From NCBI GenBank assembly GCA_009785605.1, contig WQVY01000003.1:1-64000 (forward strand): DNA of 64,000 bases. Direction: 5' to 3'. Every line of letters starts with the position of its first letter. Within the stretch, counting starts at the first letter, position 1. This DNA is from Defluviitaleaceae bacterium (GTDB lineage Bacteria > Bacillota > Clostridia > Lachnospirales > WQUN01). The notes under the pieces are model-generated. The model saw only the letters and a program-made list of their open reading frames with translations, searched no databases and was not told where the DNA came from. The position numbers and the translations under genes were made by a program. Positions 25,701 through 34,861 of this stretch are shown here, one piece after another.

Positions 25701-26392
25701 TGTGATACCTCCATAGTGGTGTGGGGGTGCTTTAGAAGCTGCGCGTGTGTACCCGGTTTTATACCAAAGGCGTTGGCTTCGTCTGTATCTATGTGCATTT
25801 CTAGTGTAAATGTTGCATCTACCCGTACCAGTACATTGGAAAAGACACCACCGCGTGGGCCATCAACAAGGACATTAACAATATCCCTATCACTTACGCC
25901 AAAAATTGCGGCATCTGTAGGGGACATGTGAATATGCCGCCTAGCCATTATGCAACCCTCGCCCAAGTAAACTGCGCCTTTGGGCCCGATAATGGTAACG
26001 CCAGCGCTACCGGCTATATCACCAGAATCACGTAGCGGTGCAGTAATGCCAAGGGCGCGGGCATCAGAAGCGGACACCTCAACTTGTGTGGCACTGCGTA
26101 GGGGGCCAAGCACCCTTGCCTTTAATATCTCACCGCTATTACGCCCTACTATGGAAACAGTCTCATTGGCGGCAAACTGCCCGCCCATGAGCTCCTTGTA
26201 AAACGTAAGCTGGCTTCCTGGCCCAAATAAGATATCCATATGCATGCGACATAAATGCAAATGTCTGGCGGATATGCCTATGGGAAGTGGTGGGGTGGGG
26301 TTAATGGTATTTACATATCCCCCACCCGTATCTTGTGCGGCTAGTTCACGCAACACTTTGGCTGCTATGTCGCGGATTAATTGCTCATTCAA
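25694..26392 (-). CDS. pduL: PduL-type phosphate propanoyltransferase
   Basis: 232 residues. The zinc-binding motifs of the PTAC family are visible: ISARHLHL near residue 40 and MARRHIHMSPTDAAIFG near 150. The enzyme converts propionyl-CoA and phosphate to propionyl phosphate, regenerating CoA inside the compartment. Residues 3-18 (EQLIRDIAAKVLRELA) form an amphipathic helix of the encapsulation-peptide type, followed by a Gly/Pro linker. The start appears to be TTG at 26392 behind AGAGTGAT; no ATG is suitably placed. No propionate kinase is in the window to complete the route. Confidence 0.93.
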   Translation of the reverse strand: MNEQLIRDIAAKVLRELAAQDTGGGYVNTINPTPPLPIGISARHLHLCRMHMDILFGPGSQLTFYKELMGGQFAANETVSIVGRNSGEILKARVLGPLRSATQVEVSASDARALGITAPLRDSGDIAGSAGVTIIGPKGAVYLGEGCIMARRHIHMSPTDAAIFGVSDRDIVNVLVDGPRGGVFSNVLVRVDATFTLEMHIDTDEANAFGIKPGTHAQLLKHPHTTMEVSQC

Positions 26393-26403
26393 GGCTAATC
26401 ACT

Positions 26404-26799
26404 CTACTTAGGCAGTATGCCTTCCACGTCGCCGTGGGGGCGTGGGATTACGTGAACCGCTACTATTTCACCCAGGCGGGATGCGGCGGCTTCACCTGCT
26501 TCTACTGCGGCTTTAACTGCGCCAACATCGCCACGTACCATTACGCTTACTAGGCCACTGCCTATTTTTTCTGTGCCTACTAGGTTTACATTTGCGGCTT
26601 TTAGCATTGCGTCTGCTGCTTCTATTGCGGCTACTAGGCCCCTTGTTTCTACTAATCCTAATGCTTGAAGTTCCATTTTTATTGCCTCCTTGGGTTTATT
26701 TATTATTGGTTTGTTTGCTACGGGTACTGCAACGGGTGCTACAATGGGTGATGGTGTAACACTAGGTGGCGCTTGTGGGGTTGTTGGGGGTTTTTCCAT
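26404..26799 (-). CDS. BMC-H shell protein with optional Pro-rich N-terminal extension
   Basis: The conserved 90-residue PduA-type hexamer subunit starts at 26676 ([20 protein letters not shown]) behind AAGGAGGCAATAAAA. An in-frame ATG at 26799 also has a strong site (AGGAGGTATTCATC) and would add 41 residues rich in Pro, Ala and Val. Both starts look functional, so two products are likely. The core contains [21 protein letters not shown], where the pore-loop KIGSGL matches PduA/PduJ. About four fifths of residues match the 27106-27381 paralogue. Confidence 0.9.
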   Translation of the reverse strand: MEKPPTTPQAPPSVTPSPIVAPVAVPVANKPIINKPKEAIKMELQALGLVETRGLVAAIEAADAMLKAANVNLVGTEKIGSGLVSVMVRGDVGAVKAAVEAGEAAASRLGEIVAVHVIPRPHGDVEGILPK

Positions 26800-27100
26800 G
26801 ATGAATACCTCCTATTTTTGCGGCGCTTTCGCGCACCATTTTCCAGATTTCGGGGTGGGGTGCGGGAATGACCAGCGATGATTTTATATCTTTATTGTGC
26901 GCTACTGCATCAACTGCCGCCGTGACGCTGGATACTGTACCACTTACAATTATAGTCACAAGCCTGCCGCCTAGCTTTTTTTCCCATGTTACAAATGTTA
27001 CAGCGGCGGCTTTTAGCATTGTATCTAGTACGGTTATGGCGTTACATAGGCTGGGGAGTTCTACAAACCCAAGCGCGGATTTTTCTGTGTTTGCTGTCAT
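26762..27100 (-). CDS. BMC-H-family shell protein, divergent pore
   Basis: 112 residues with one BMC domain ([22 protein letters not shown], then [13 protein letters not shown]). The pore segment reads [11 protein letters not shown] rather than the KIGSGLV of PduA-type paralogues, so its pore should differ. The C-terminal tail (about 25 residues, ending NNPTSAT) is unlike the paralogues. Its last 38 bases overlap the extended start of the following shell gene. Confidence 0.88.
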   Translation of the reverse strand: MTANTEKSALGFVELPSLCNAITVLDTMLKAAAVTFVTWEKKLGGRLVTIIVSGTVSSVTAAVDAVAHNKDIKSSLVIPAPHPEIWKMVRESAAKIGGIHHGKTPNNPTSAT

Positions 27101-27105
27101 TGCTA

Positions 27106-27381
27106 TTATGCCTTGGGCAGTATTGTTTCAACATCTTGGTGTGGGCGTGGGATTACATGCACTGCTACTAGCTCCCCAAGACGCGCTGCGGCTTCTGCGC
27201 CTACTTCTGTTGCGGCTTTTACAGCGCCAACATCACCGCGCACAATTACTGTTACCAAGCCACTGCCGATTTTTTCGCTGCCTATAAGGCGTACGTCGGC
27301 GGCTTTAACCATTGCGTCGGATGCTTCTATTGCGGCTACTAAGCCCCTTGTTTCTACTAATCCTAAAGCTTCTTGTTTCAT
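27106..27381 (-). CDS. BMC-H shell protein (PduA/PduJ-like)
   Basis: 91 residues of canonical single BMC domain: [21 protein letters not shown], pore [15 protein letters not shown] and [29 protein letters not shown] precedes the ATG. PduA-type hexamers tile the facets and let diol pass. Tandem duplication with the 26404 paralogue is evident. Confidence 0.93.
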   Translation of the reverse strand: MKQEALGLVETRGLVAAIEASDAMVKAADVRLIGSEKIGSGLVTVIVRGDVGAVKAATEVGAEAAARLGELVAVHVIPRPHQDVETILPKA

Positions 27382-27403
27382 GTTAATTCCCTCCTGATAT
27401 TTT

Positions 27404-27721
27404 CTATGAAAATGCGCTTATTTTTAGCATTTTTTCTGTGTCTTGTGTTGGGCGCGCTATTATGTGCTTGGATAGCACACCGCCTAGGCTTGTTGCGGCT
27501 TTTTCCCCTGCTTCTAGTGCAGCTTTTATATCCGCGACACTACCGCGCAGCTTTACCAGTACCAACAGTGGGATTTCTAGAGTGTCTGCCTTGTCTGGTT
27601 TGTTTTTGTCGAAGGACTCTATTGTGACATTGGCGGCCTTGCATGCTGCGTCTGCTGCTGCAAATGCTGTAACCAGCCCGTACACTTCTAGCAGGCCTAC
27701 TGCCTGGCCGGCGCTACTCAT
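27404..27721 (-). CDS. BMC-H-family shell protein with insertion
   Basis: 105 residues. [26 protein letters not shown] and [22 protein letters not shown] mark the BMC fold. A charged insert ([14 protein letters not shown]) of about 14 residues lies before the second half, at the edge of the pore-facing region. It starts 8 bases inside the end of the dehydrogenase gene and follows AAGGTGGCAG. First of four single-domain shell genes. Confidence 0.9.
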   Translation of the reverse strand: MSSAGQAVGLLEVYGLVTAFAAADAACKAANVTIESFDKNKPDKADTLEIPLLVLVKLRGSVADIKAALEAGEKAATSLGGVLSKHIIARPTQDTEKMLKISAFS

Positions 27722-28916
27722 TTATAACTGCCACCTTAATCCCCTCCATGCGGAGGTTTGTTTGTAGTGCTTGGTCAATTTGTGTAAGCGGATATTTGTG
27801 AGTTATAAGTTTCTCAAGTGGCAACCCTATGGCCTTGGCCCGCTTCATGAAGTCAAATGTCGTAGCATAGTCCCTTAATGTGTACACCCATGAGCCTACT
27901 ACAGTAATTTCTTTTTTGCATATGTCGTGATGGGGGTTTATGGGTGCATCGCCGTTGTCTACAAAAAAGCCCAACTCGCATAGCCCACCGCCACGGCGTA
28001 TAAACTTCCAAACTGCCGCATGAGCCGCGGGCGAACCGGTGCATTGGAATGCAAAATCTGCAAGTTTGCCAGATGTGGCTGTTGTAATGGCTGCCAATAC
28101 GGCATCCGCACTGTTATAGCGCTTTATGTTGACTGTTTCTGTAGCGCCTAAGTCACGTGCAAAGTCCAGCCTTTTGTCTTCGCCGTCTACAGCCACTATG
28201 TTGTGGATACCCATGGTGCGCAGCACCGCAATCAACAACAGGCCAATAGGGCCGCAACCTTGTACCAACACCCGACTGTTAAAGCGTAGTAGGTTGGTTT
28301 TTTTGGCTTGCTCTACTGCATGTATTACAACCGCTGCCGGCTCTACCAACAAGCGCAACTCTAGGTTAAGGTCATTGACAACAAAGAACGATGAACCGCC
28401 CCGTATCATAAGATAGTCTGCAAACCAGCCATTAAAATGCACATCGTCGTCCGGTAACAGCCCGTAAACAGATGATGTATCGGACAAGTTTAGCTTGTTC
28501 ATGTCCATCATAGCTATATCCGCGTCATCGTCGAACATCACGCTGGTCACGACTTTGTCGCCCAGTTTTACTGGATTGCCGGCGCTGTCTTGGGTGACGT
28601 TTTTGCCCATTTTTATGATAGTGCCGCTTCCTTCGTGGCCCAGCACAACCGGGATTAGACCAAACGGGTCTTTTTTGTACTCGTGAGCATCTGTGCCGCA
28701 TACCCCACAGCCTTCAATTTTGACCAATATCTCATTGTCGCCTGGGGTGGGGATTGGGTAGTGCTGGATTTCAAACTTTTCTTTTGCCGTAAGCATAGCT
28801 ACCCGGCCTGTAGTAGGGGTGGGCTTAGAGCTGGGGAGGGTAGGGGTGGCAGTGGCAGTCATTTCGCTTAGGACTTGTTGTACAATTTTTTCGATGTTGA
28901 CTGTGTTTATTTCCAT
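27714..28916 (-). CDS. Zinc-type (MDR) alcohol dehydrogenase with N-terminal encapsulation helix
   Basis: 400 residues. Residues 6-19 (VNIEKIVQQVLSEM) form an amphipathic helix followed by a Thr/Pro linker, the hallmark of microcompartment cargo. The MDR core has GCGVCGTDAHEY (catalytic zinc Cys), VLGHEGSGT and the NAD-binding VQGCGPIGLLLIAV. The four-Cys structural zinc lobe appears absent. Other Pdu operons use an iron-type PduQ to make propanol; here this enzyme could reduce propionaldehyde or lactaldehyde and recycle NADH inside. Substrate is inferred from context only. Confidence 0.88.
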   Translation of the reverse strand: MEINTVNIEKIVQQVLSEMTATATPTLPSSKPTPTTGRVAMLTAKEKFEIQHYPIPTPGDNEILVKIEGCGVCGTDAHEYKKDPFGLIPVVLGHEGSGTIIKMGKNVTQDSAGNPVKLGDKVVTSVMFDDDADIAMMDMNKLNLSDTSSVYGLLPDDDVHFNGWFADYLMIRGGSSFFVVNDLNLELRLLVEPAAVVIHAVEQAKKTNLLRFNSRVLVQGCGPIGLLLIAVLRTMGIHNIVAVDGEDKRLDFARDLGATETVNIKRYNSADAVLAAITTATSGKLADFAFQCTGSPAAHAAVWKFIRRGGGLCELGFFVDNGDAPINPHHDICKKEITVVGSWVYTLRDYATTFDFMKRAKAIGLPLEKLITHKYPLTQIDQALQTNLRMEGIKVAVINE

Positions 28917-28954
28917 GGTATCACCTCATTTATTCGTTTTAAGATGGCTTTATT

Positions 28955-30379
28955 TTACCTGATGCATAGGCTATCACCCATCACACAGCGCCGGCTTTTT
29001 GTAAATGTCCTGGCGCTTGTAAGCCCCTCGCCGGTGCGGCTGGCTATTGTAAAAGAGCAAAAACCCTCGCCACCAAAGCCTAGTGCCGCGTAAGACGGTG
29101 CATTTTTTACAAAAATGGCAGTGTCTGCTTCCTGGCCCAAGCGGGTTAGGTTGTCTACATTTTTAGAATGCATATGCACAGAGTGTCTGTGGCCCTGCTC
29201 TAGCTTTACGGCAATGCGTATGCCCTCGGCAACATCTGTAGCACGCACAATGCCCAAGATTGGCATCATAAGTTCTTCACGTATTAATATGTGATCTTCG
29301 TCGCCTTCGAAAATGATGCACTTTATTTCATCGCTAGTATTGGTGGTTATATTAATCATTTTTAGTAGTTCTGTTGCGCTTTTGCCTACGCAGTTGCGGT
29401 TGAGGCGTACTTGGTTGCCATTGTGTTCTAAAACAGTCATACACAACTTTTCTACTTCGTGGGGCTTGGCTAGATAGCAGCCGTTTTGCTTTAAATAATG
29501 TATCAGCTCGTCTGCTATTTTGGTGGTAGCTATTATCCCTTTTTCGGCAATGCAAGGTAGGTTGTTATCAAACGTTGCACCTGCAACTATATCTACCGCG
29601 GCTTGTTTTATGTCTGCTGTATCGTCTACCAAAACAGGGGGGTTGCCGGCACCGGCACCTATAGCGCGCTTGCCGGATTTAAGCGCGGCCGTAACCACAC
29701 CCGGCCCACCGGTTACAACCAGGAGTTGTATGTCAGTGTGTTTAAACAAGATATTGCCGGTTTCTTGGGTAGGATGGGACGTAGAAACAGCGATATTGTC
29801 CGGCCCACCTGCTTCAAAAGAGGCCTGGTTAATAAGATGCACTGCATAATTTGATGACCTTACCGCCGCTGGGTGCGGGTTAAACACAACCGTGTTGCCC
29901 GCGGCAAGCATCCCTATAGTGTTGCATAGTACTGTTTCGCTGGGGTTGGTACAGGGGGTTATTGCCCCTATAACCCCAAAGGGCCCGCGTTCTACCAATG
30001 TCAGGCCGCTATCACCAGAGAAGGCTAATGTATTTATATCCTCTGTGCCTGGGGTTTTTGTGGCTAGTAGTTTGTGTTTGGCACGCTTGTGGTCAGCGTT
30101 GCCCATACCAGTCTCTGCTACGGCCATATCTGATAGTATGCCAGCGTTTTCTATTGTTTTTTTGCGGATATTGGCAATAATTTTTTCACGGGTGGCCATG
30201 GATAGGCGGGCTACTTGTTTTTGTGCATGTGCAGCTTGGGCTATTGCGGTTTCCATGTTTGGGAAAATGCCGTACTCTGCAGGGTGGGGTTGTGACACGG
30301 TCTCGAGCTGCGTTTGTGAGACATTAAGCTCTTTTATTACATCGCTTACTATGCGTGATATAAGGTCAGCTTGTTGCAA
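28955..30379 (-). CDS. pduP: CoA-acylating propionaldehyde dehydrogenase (PduP)
   Basis: 474 residues from a TTG start at 30379, behind GGAAGGAGCACCCCCA; no ATG is available there. Residues 4-17 (ADLISRIVSDVIKELN) form the N-terminal encapsulation helix known from PduP. The ALDH core shows ITPCTNPSETVLCNTIGML, NTVVFNPHP and the catalytic Cys in FDNNLPCIAEKG. It turns propionaldehyde, CoA and NAD into propionyl-CoA. PduO lies upstream and the zinc-type dehydrogenase downstream. Confidence 0.94.
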   Translation of the reverse strand: MQQADLISRIVSDVIKELNVSQTQLETVSQPHPAEYGIFPNMETAIAQAAHAQKQVARLSMATREKIIANIRKKTIENAGILSDMAVAETGMGNADHKRAKHKLLATKTPGTEDINTLAFSGDSGLTLVERGPFGVIGAITPCTNPSETVLCNTIGMLAAGNTVVFNPHPAAVRSSNYAVHLINQASFEAGGPDNIAVSTSHPTQETGNILFKHTDIQLLVVTGGPGVVTAALKSGKRAIGAGAGNPPVLVDDTADIKQAAVDIVAGATFDNNLPCIAEKGIIATTKIADELIHYLKQNGCYLAKPHEVEKLCMTVLEHNGNQVRLNRNCVGKSATELLKMINITTNTSDEIKCIIFEGDEDHILIREELMMPILGIVRATDVAEGIRIAVKLEQGHRHSVHMHSKNVDNLTRLGQEADTAIFVKNAPSYAALGFGGEGFCSFTIASRTGEGLTSARTFTKSRRCVMGDSLCIR

Positions 30380-30481
30380 TGGGGGTGCTCCTTCCCAGTA
30401 AAAATCGTGTAAAATGCAGCAAAAATTTGCAAAACGGCTTAAATATAGCACAATATTAAAGGATCGCTTATTACAAAAGTA

Positions 30482-31480
30482 TCAAAACCGGGCTGCTGCT
30501 GCCAGTTCGTGGTCTTGAGCTGCTGTGCCACCACTTACACCCACGGCACCAACGATATTACCCTGCTGGTTATATAGCGGTATGCCGCCGCCAATTGGTA
30601 GGATTTTGCCATCGCCTATAGCCTCTAAGCCATAAAACTGCTGGCCTGGTTGTACTAGTTGGCTAAGGTCTGCTGTGGACATTTTTAGCGCGGCGGCGGT
30701 GTAGGCTTTCGCGAGCGCTGCTTCGTAGCTTACCAGCAGTGCATTATCCATAACATGAACGGCTACTGGGTTGCCAGCGGCATTTACACAGGCGGCTACA
30801 ATGGATAGGTCTAACTCACATGCTTTGTGTTCGATTATCTCTAATATGGTTTTGGCTTGGGCTAGGTTTATGTCATTGGTGCTACATGTTGTGCTTGTTT
30901 TGGTTTTATTAAGCGCATCGCTTACGGCCTGTGTTACTGCTTGCTCAAAATCCGCATAGCGGGCTTTTATATATAAGAAGTCGGATAACCGATTGATATA
31001 TGCCAGTGTTGCTTTGGCGTAGCCAGACGATTCTGCTATTTGTGTCAGTTTAGTCTCTGCTCGTCTTGCTATGGCTCTTGCCAGGTCAAGGTTGGCTGAT
31101 TTGGGGTTTGCACCGTAAGTCACGAAGGATTTTGCTGGCGGCATTTTAGAGCTTATAGCGTTTATACCTGATTCTAAAATTGCTACCTCGTCTTCGAAAA
31201 AGTCGTCCCATCCGGTGCTAGAAGACTTGTCTTTCCATGAGTGAGCCGGTGGTTTTTCTGCAGTTGATATTAGTGATAATACTGTCATGATGTTTTTTTG
31301 TATTTTTTCGTAATCTGCTATTGACTCGACTTGTGATGCTTGGCTCTTTATTATGCCAATATGCGCGTTTAACTCGTCAAGCGCGGCCATGGCTTGGACA
31401 ATGGGGTGATGTTTTGGGATAGGGTTGCCGTTTTGTAGCATGGTTTTGCCGTTATCACCTGTTCTTGTGTAGATACTCAT
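30482..31480 (-). CDS. pduO: PduO: cob(I)alamin adenosyltransferase fused to HbpS-like domain
   Basis: 332 residues. The N-terminal half is a PduO-type ATP:cob(I)alamin adenosyltransferase (TRTGDNGKT, ARAIARRAETKL, AYINRLSDFLYIKARY). The C-terminal half (from about 190) is a DUF336/HbpS-like domain (VAACVNAAGNPVAVHVMD, GGGIPLYNQQGNIVGAVGVSGG). It makes the adenosylcobalamin needed by the diol dehydratase. The ATG at 31480 overlaps the reactivase small-subunit stop by four bases and follows AAAGGTGG. Confidence 0.93.
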   Translation of the reverse strand: MSIYTRTGDNGKTMLQNGNPIPKHHPIVQAMAALDELNAHIGIIKSQASQVESIADYEKIQKNIMTVLSLISTAEKPPAHSWKDKSSSTGWDDFFEDEVAILESGINAISSKMPPAKSFVTYGANPKSANLDLARAIARRAETKLTQIAESSGYAKATLAYINRLSDFLYIKARYADFEQAVTQAVSDALNKTKTSTTCSTNDINLAQAKTILEIIEHKACELDLSIVAACVNAAGNPVAVHVMDNALLVSYEAALAKAYTAAALKMSTADLSQLVQPGQQFYGLEAIGDGKILPIGGGIPLYNQQGNIVGAVGVSGGTAAQDHELAAAARF

Positions 31481-31839
31481 ATGAATATGCCACCTTTTAC
31501 CGCTCGGGCAGCGTTTGTGCCCAATATACGGCAATTAGAGTTTGCTGTTGGGCTGCTTAGCTGTATATAAAGTGTTGGACTTTGGTTGTCATGTGTTGTG
31601 TCATTTGTGGGGATATTTATTGGACAATTACGCATTTGCAACATTGCAAATTCGTGTGTGATGCCTATACCCACATGAAGGCGGGAACTATTAGCGGCAT
31701 TGGCAGCCAAGTGTCTTACATCACCGCTTGTGCTTGTAACCGTATACGGGATACCTTCTTCTTCCAGACCCGCACAAATCTCCGCTATATGGAGTGGCTT
31801 GGCATAGGCTTCGTGTATGTGTACTGCTGGTTTTATCAT
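31477..31839 (-). CDS. pduH: Diol dehydratase reactivase, small subunit (PduH-like)
   Basis: About 120 residues from the ATG at 31839 (MIKPAVHIHE); an in-frame ATG at 31866 would add nine residues but has no clear site. LEEEGIPYTVTS, LHVGIGITHEFAML and NAARAVKGGIF match the small reactivase subunit, which has the fold of the dehydratase beta subunit. With the large subunit it swaps damaged cobalamin out of the dehydratase. Unusually, a membrane-protein gene separates it from the large subunit gene. Confidence 0.88.
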   Translation of the reverse strand: MIKPAVHIHEAYAKPLHIAEICAGLEEEGIPYTVTSTSGDVRHLAANAANSSRLHVGIGITHEFAMLQMRNCPINIPTNDTTHDNQSPTLYIQLSSPTANSNCRILGTNAARAVKGGIFI

Positions 31840-31881
31840 ATAGTAATCATACCTTTCGCCATGCATATATGTTGTGCTGAG

Positions 31882-32601
31882 TTAGTTTACATTCGGGGCT
31901 TCTTCCAGCGGGGCTGGCGGCTGGCTTGGTATACGGAAGGACTCATTGTGAATGTCGAATACATATGTGTTTGCATCCTCTGGATGCAATAATATCTTCA
32001 CATGGTCGCCAATGTTTAGTAAATCATTATTATCCAGCGGGCCGCTAACAAATTGCATGTGGCCGTGTGCGGCTACCAACACGGTTGCGGGTTGCCCGTT
32101 TATTTGGATTCTCCAGTTATGCTCTGTCCCTAATACATTGGCCCATATAGGGTCGCCGTACTCTAGTAACCATTGAAATTTGTGCTGCTTGCGCTTGTCG
32201 TAAATCAAGAAACCTGCACCCAAACTGCCAAATATCACTGCAAGCCCCAGCAGTATCCCTACCGGTATCCAATAAAACGGCCACGTATTTACAAACTCAT
32301 GCGGGTTTTGACTACTTACCAATATCTCTAAACGCTGTCCCACAAACATGTTGGTGCTAGACCAGCGAAGGGGAGCTGTAACTATCATGCCACAAGCTTC
32401 GTACTCTACATACACACGAAGACTATCACCACCAACGCCGTGGCGTATATCTACAATTGTTGCAGTTGTACGAATAGAATCGCGAGCTATATCCCTGTAA
32501 TTGCGCCCAATGGTCGCGTACAAGATTATTGCAATAACGGCCAGCAGTAGCCCAACACTAAAAAAAACAACGCCTAGAATGTGTAGTACTTTTTTGTGCA
32601 T
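31882..32601 (-). CDS. DUF3592-like membrane protein inside the microcompartment operon
   Basis: 239 residues, start behind AAGGAGACATATATAA. Membrane helices at about residues 7-29 and 110-135 flank a beta-rich outside or loop segment with RTTATIVDIRHGVGGDSLRVYVEYEACG, the DUF3592-type pattern. A soluble C-terminal domain (about 140-239) follows. No function is known for the family. It sits between the two reactivase genes with ordinary operon spacing (29 and 42 bases), so co-expression is likely. It has no cargo helix and no shell-protein domain. Confidence 0.8.
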   Translation of the reverse strand: MHKKVLHILGVVFFSVGLLLAVIAIILYATIGRNYRDIARDSIRTTATIVDIRHGVGGDSLRVYVEYEACGMIVTAPLRWSSTNMFVGQRLEILVSSQNPHEFVNTWPFYWIPVGILLGLAVIFGSLGAGFLIYDKRKQHKFQWLLEYGDPIWANVLGTEHNWRIQINGQPATVLVAAHGHMQFVSGPLDNNDLLNIGDHVKILLHPEDANTYVFDIHNESFRIPSQPPAPLEEAPNVN

Positions 32602-32630
32602 TTATATATGTCTCCTTTGCAAGCGGTTAA

Positions 32631-34478
32631 CTATTTATGAGTACCGGCATATGCCATAATAAGCCCGGTTGCCACGGCACCTCTTGCACCTTCTGTGCCA
32701 CGGATATTGCCGCGCCCACATACCATACCCATATCTGCAAAAGCAGTTGATATAAAACCTGGTATTTCAAAATCCTCTGCAGAGCCACCCACCAGGATTA
32801 CGTGCTTTATATTGCCCTGGCTTGGCATTGACATTGGCAGTAGTTTATTAATGGCACGAGTCGTGTTTTTTACAAAAACACTGCGCTTTGCATCCTGCCT
32901 TACGCTTACAATTTTTTCTATTGGGCGGTCTTCGTCTATTTTTATCATGCCTTCTGGCGCCATAATTACTACAGCACCAAAAAATCTTGGGTTTATGCCA
33001 TCTTCATAAAAAATAATCTCGCCGGTTTCTAATCTTATATGAAACATGCTTTCTACTTTGGCTACTGGGTATTTTTTTATATTTTCTGCTGTTATGCGAT
33101 TTGTGAGGCTAAGCTGGGACTGTATCATCATCGTAACCAGCTCCCCGGCCCCAGCTACAGATATAGAAGCAACTGTACCACTTGCATCTATTATAGCCGC
33201 ATCGGTAGAGCCGCCACCTAAATCCAAAACTGCCAGTGGAAGGCTAACCCCGGGTGTTGTTAGTGCACCCAGTGCCGCCATCACAGGCTCTATACCAGAG
33301 ACGGTTGTATAAAGTCCAGTTTTTTCTGAAAGAGTCTTGGCGATTTCTTGCATCGGTAACCGCCCTGCCGTTACCATCGCGGCTACTGCTATGGCTTTTT
33401 CTAAGCTAGTCTCGCCAGCCAGTGCGCCAGATATGGCTACAGGTGCAAAGGTATCTACCGCAAAAAGGTCGCGGATTTGAACTTCTTGGTGGCAGTGACT
33501 GGAACCGGGACTGTGAACTGCATTGCTATTGGCTAAGGCAGACATATCTTTGACCGCATTGGCCAGCATGTTACCGATATTTGTACCCGGCTCACCGCTT
33601 ATATTTGATATCGTACCGGCTGTGTCTATTGCTTGCATTACCATTTCTGCGCCTTGGTTGAAGTCTACGTTTATGATGCTTTCGCCGCTTATTGTAATTT
33701 TGCCTATCTTTTGTGGTTTGGCAGGGTTGCTGTATGGGGCTTTCATGACTACAGCGGACTTTGCACCTATCAAACTCTTGGCTATGGGTGTGATGTGAAT
33801 AGTTTCCTCTGGGGTAAGCCGTAAAAGTGTAGCTATCCCATAAGGGTTTGACAGCATCCGCACTGCATGGCCAGCAAGTGCAACCTCTATTGCTGTTTGT
33901 ATACCATCTTTTATTTTGTGTATGCCGCGCACTTCGTCTATGATTGGGATTTTACGGTTTAAGCGGTTGTATACCAGCACGGCTTCGTCTTGTTGTAGTA
34001 TTGCGCCGGTGATGTTTATGTTTTTGGCTTGGTTTATAAGCTTGGCTGCGGTTTCGTAGTTTGTGCTTTCTGGTACTACTACTATATATGGGTCGCTTGT
34101 ATTTGCGTGGTTTATGTGATTTATATTTATAGTCTTGCCAACGCCAGTGCCATAGCCCGCAGGGGTTTTGGGGTTGTGCCCTAGCATAGATGACTCCGTA
34201 ACAACGGTTTGGGTTAGGGTTTCCATAGCAGCGCCGCCTATTACCGGGGCTGCTTCGTTTATGCGTATATGGCTTATTTGCGATAAACTAATGTTGGCGG
34301 CGGTGGCGGCTTCTTCTAAAGCTGATAGTATTCCAGTTACATTATCGGCTGTACCCTTTAGCCCTGTAGTAAACACAGCGGCACCAGAAAGAAATCTAAT
34401 CTTGCCTACATCGTCCTCCTTAGCTAGGCAGACCTCGGTTGTAGAGTTGCCTATATCTACCGCAGCTAGGATTTTCAC
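32631..34478 (-). CDS. pduG: Diol dehydratase reactivase, large ATPase subunit (PduG/DdrA)
   Basis: 615 residues of the actin-like ATPase family: AAVDIGNSTTEVCLA at the N-terminus, AVLDLGGGSTDAAIID near the middle and VILVGGSAEDFEIPG near the C-terminus. It exchanges inactive cobalamin on the dehydratase at the cost of ATP. The ATG overlaps the PduE stop by four bases (ATGA). Length matches the family (about 610). Confidence 0.95.
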   Translation of the reverse strand: MKILAAVDIGNSTTEVCLAKEDDVGKIRFLSGAAVFTTGLKGTADNVTGILSALEEAATAANISLSQISHIRINEAAPVIGGAAMETLTQTVVTESSMLGHNPKTPAGYGTGVGKTININHINHANTSDPYIVVVPESTNYETAAKLINQAKNINITGAILQQDEAVLVYNRLNRKIPIIDEVRGIHKIKDGIQTAIEVALAGHAVRMLSNPYGIATLLRLTPEETIHITPIAKSLIGAKSAVVMKAPYSNPAKPQKIGKITISGESIINVDFNQGAEMVMQAIDTAGTISNISGEPGTNIGNMLANAVKDMSALANSNAVHSPGSSHCHQEVQIRDLFAVDTFAPVAISGALAGETSLEKAIAVAAMVTAGRLPMQEIAKTLSEKTGLYTTVSGIEPVMAALGALTTPGVSLPLAVLDLGGGSTDAAIIDASGTVASISVAGAGELVTMMIQSQLSLTNRITAENIKKYPVAKVESMFHIRLETGEIIFYEDGINPRFFGAVVIMAPEGMIKIDEDRPIEKIVSVRQDAKRSVFVKNTTRAINKLLPMSMPSQGNIKHVILVGGSAEDFEIPGFISTAFADMGMVCGRGNIRGTEGARGAVATGLIMAYAGTHK

Positions 34479-34861
34479 TTCAAAATACCCCGCTTTTCAT
34501 AAATTTCGGCTGCATCTGTGACTAGTTTTGCGCATATTGGTGCGTTGTAAGTTGTCATTAGGTCATTGGCCATGGCAACAAGTTCTGCCTTGGTTGCGCG
34601 GTAGGGGCGGAGCTTACCGTACATCTCTAATAACAACTCGTCTGGGATATCCACCAGCTCTGCCGCACGCTCGAAATTTTTAGCCAAGTGTGTACGGCCG
34701 TTTTCTCTTGCGGCTTGGCCTTGTAGTAACAATGTTTCTTTGGATATTTTTATATCTTCGGGCGTAATCTCTCCACGGCGTACGGCTTCTAGTGTGATTT
34801 CGGATTGTTTTTTGCCTGTCTTGGATAGTACATCCATGTGGGCGCTTAGCGGATATTGCAT
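34475..34861 (-). CDS. pduE: Propanediol/glycerol dehydratase small subunit (PduE)
   Basis: 128 residues from the ATG at 34861. Short, alpha-helical, with TPEDIKISKETLLLQGQAARENGR and LRPYRATKAEL, both typical of the gamma subunit of B12-dependent diol dehydratase. It caps the active-site assembly made with the large and medium subunits. TAATG overlap joins it to the medium-subunit stop. Confidence 0.93.
   Translation of the reverse strand: MQYPLSAHMDVLSKTGKKQSEITLEAVRRGEITPEDIKISKETLLLQGQAARENGRTHLAKNFERAAELVDIPDELLLEMYGKLRPYRATKAELVAMANDLMTTYNAPICAKLVTDAAEIYEKRGILK

Noticed and set aside
29892-30401. Plus-strand open frame of 169 codons
   Set aside because: Antisense to PduP, with no recognisable domain.
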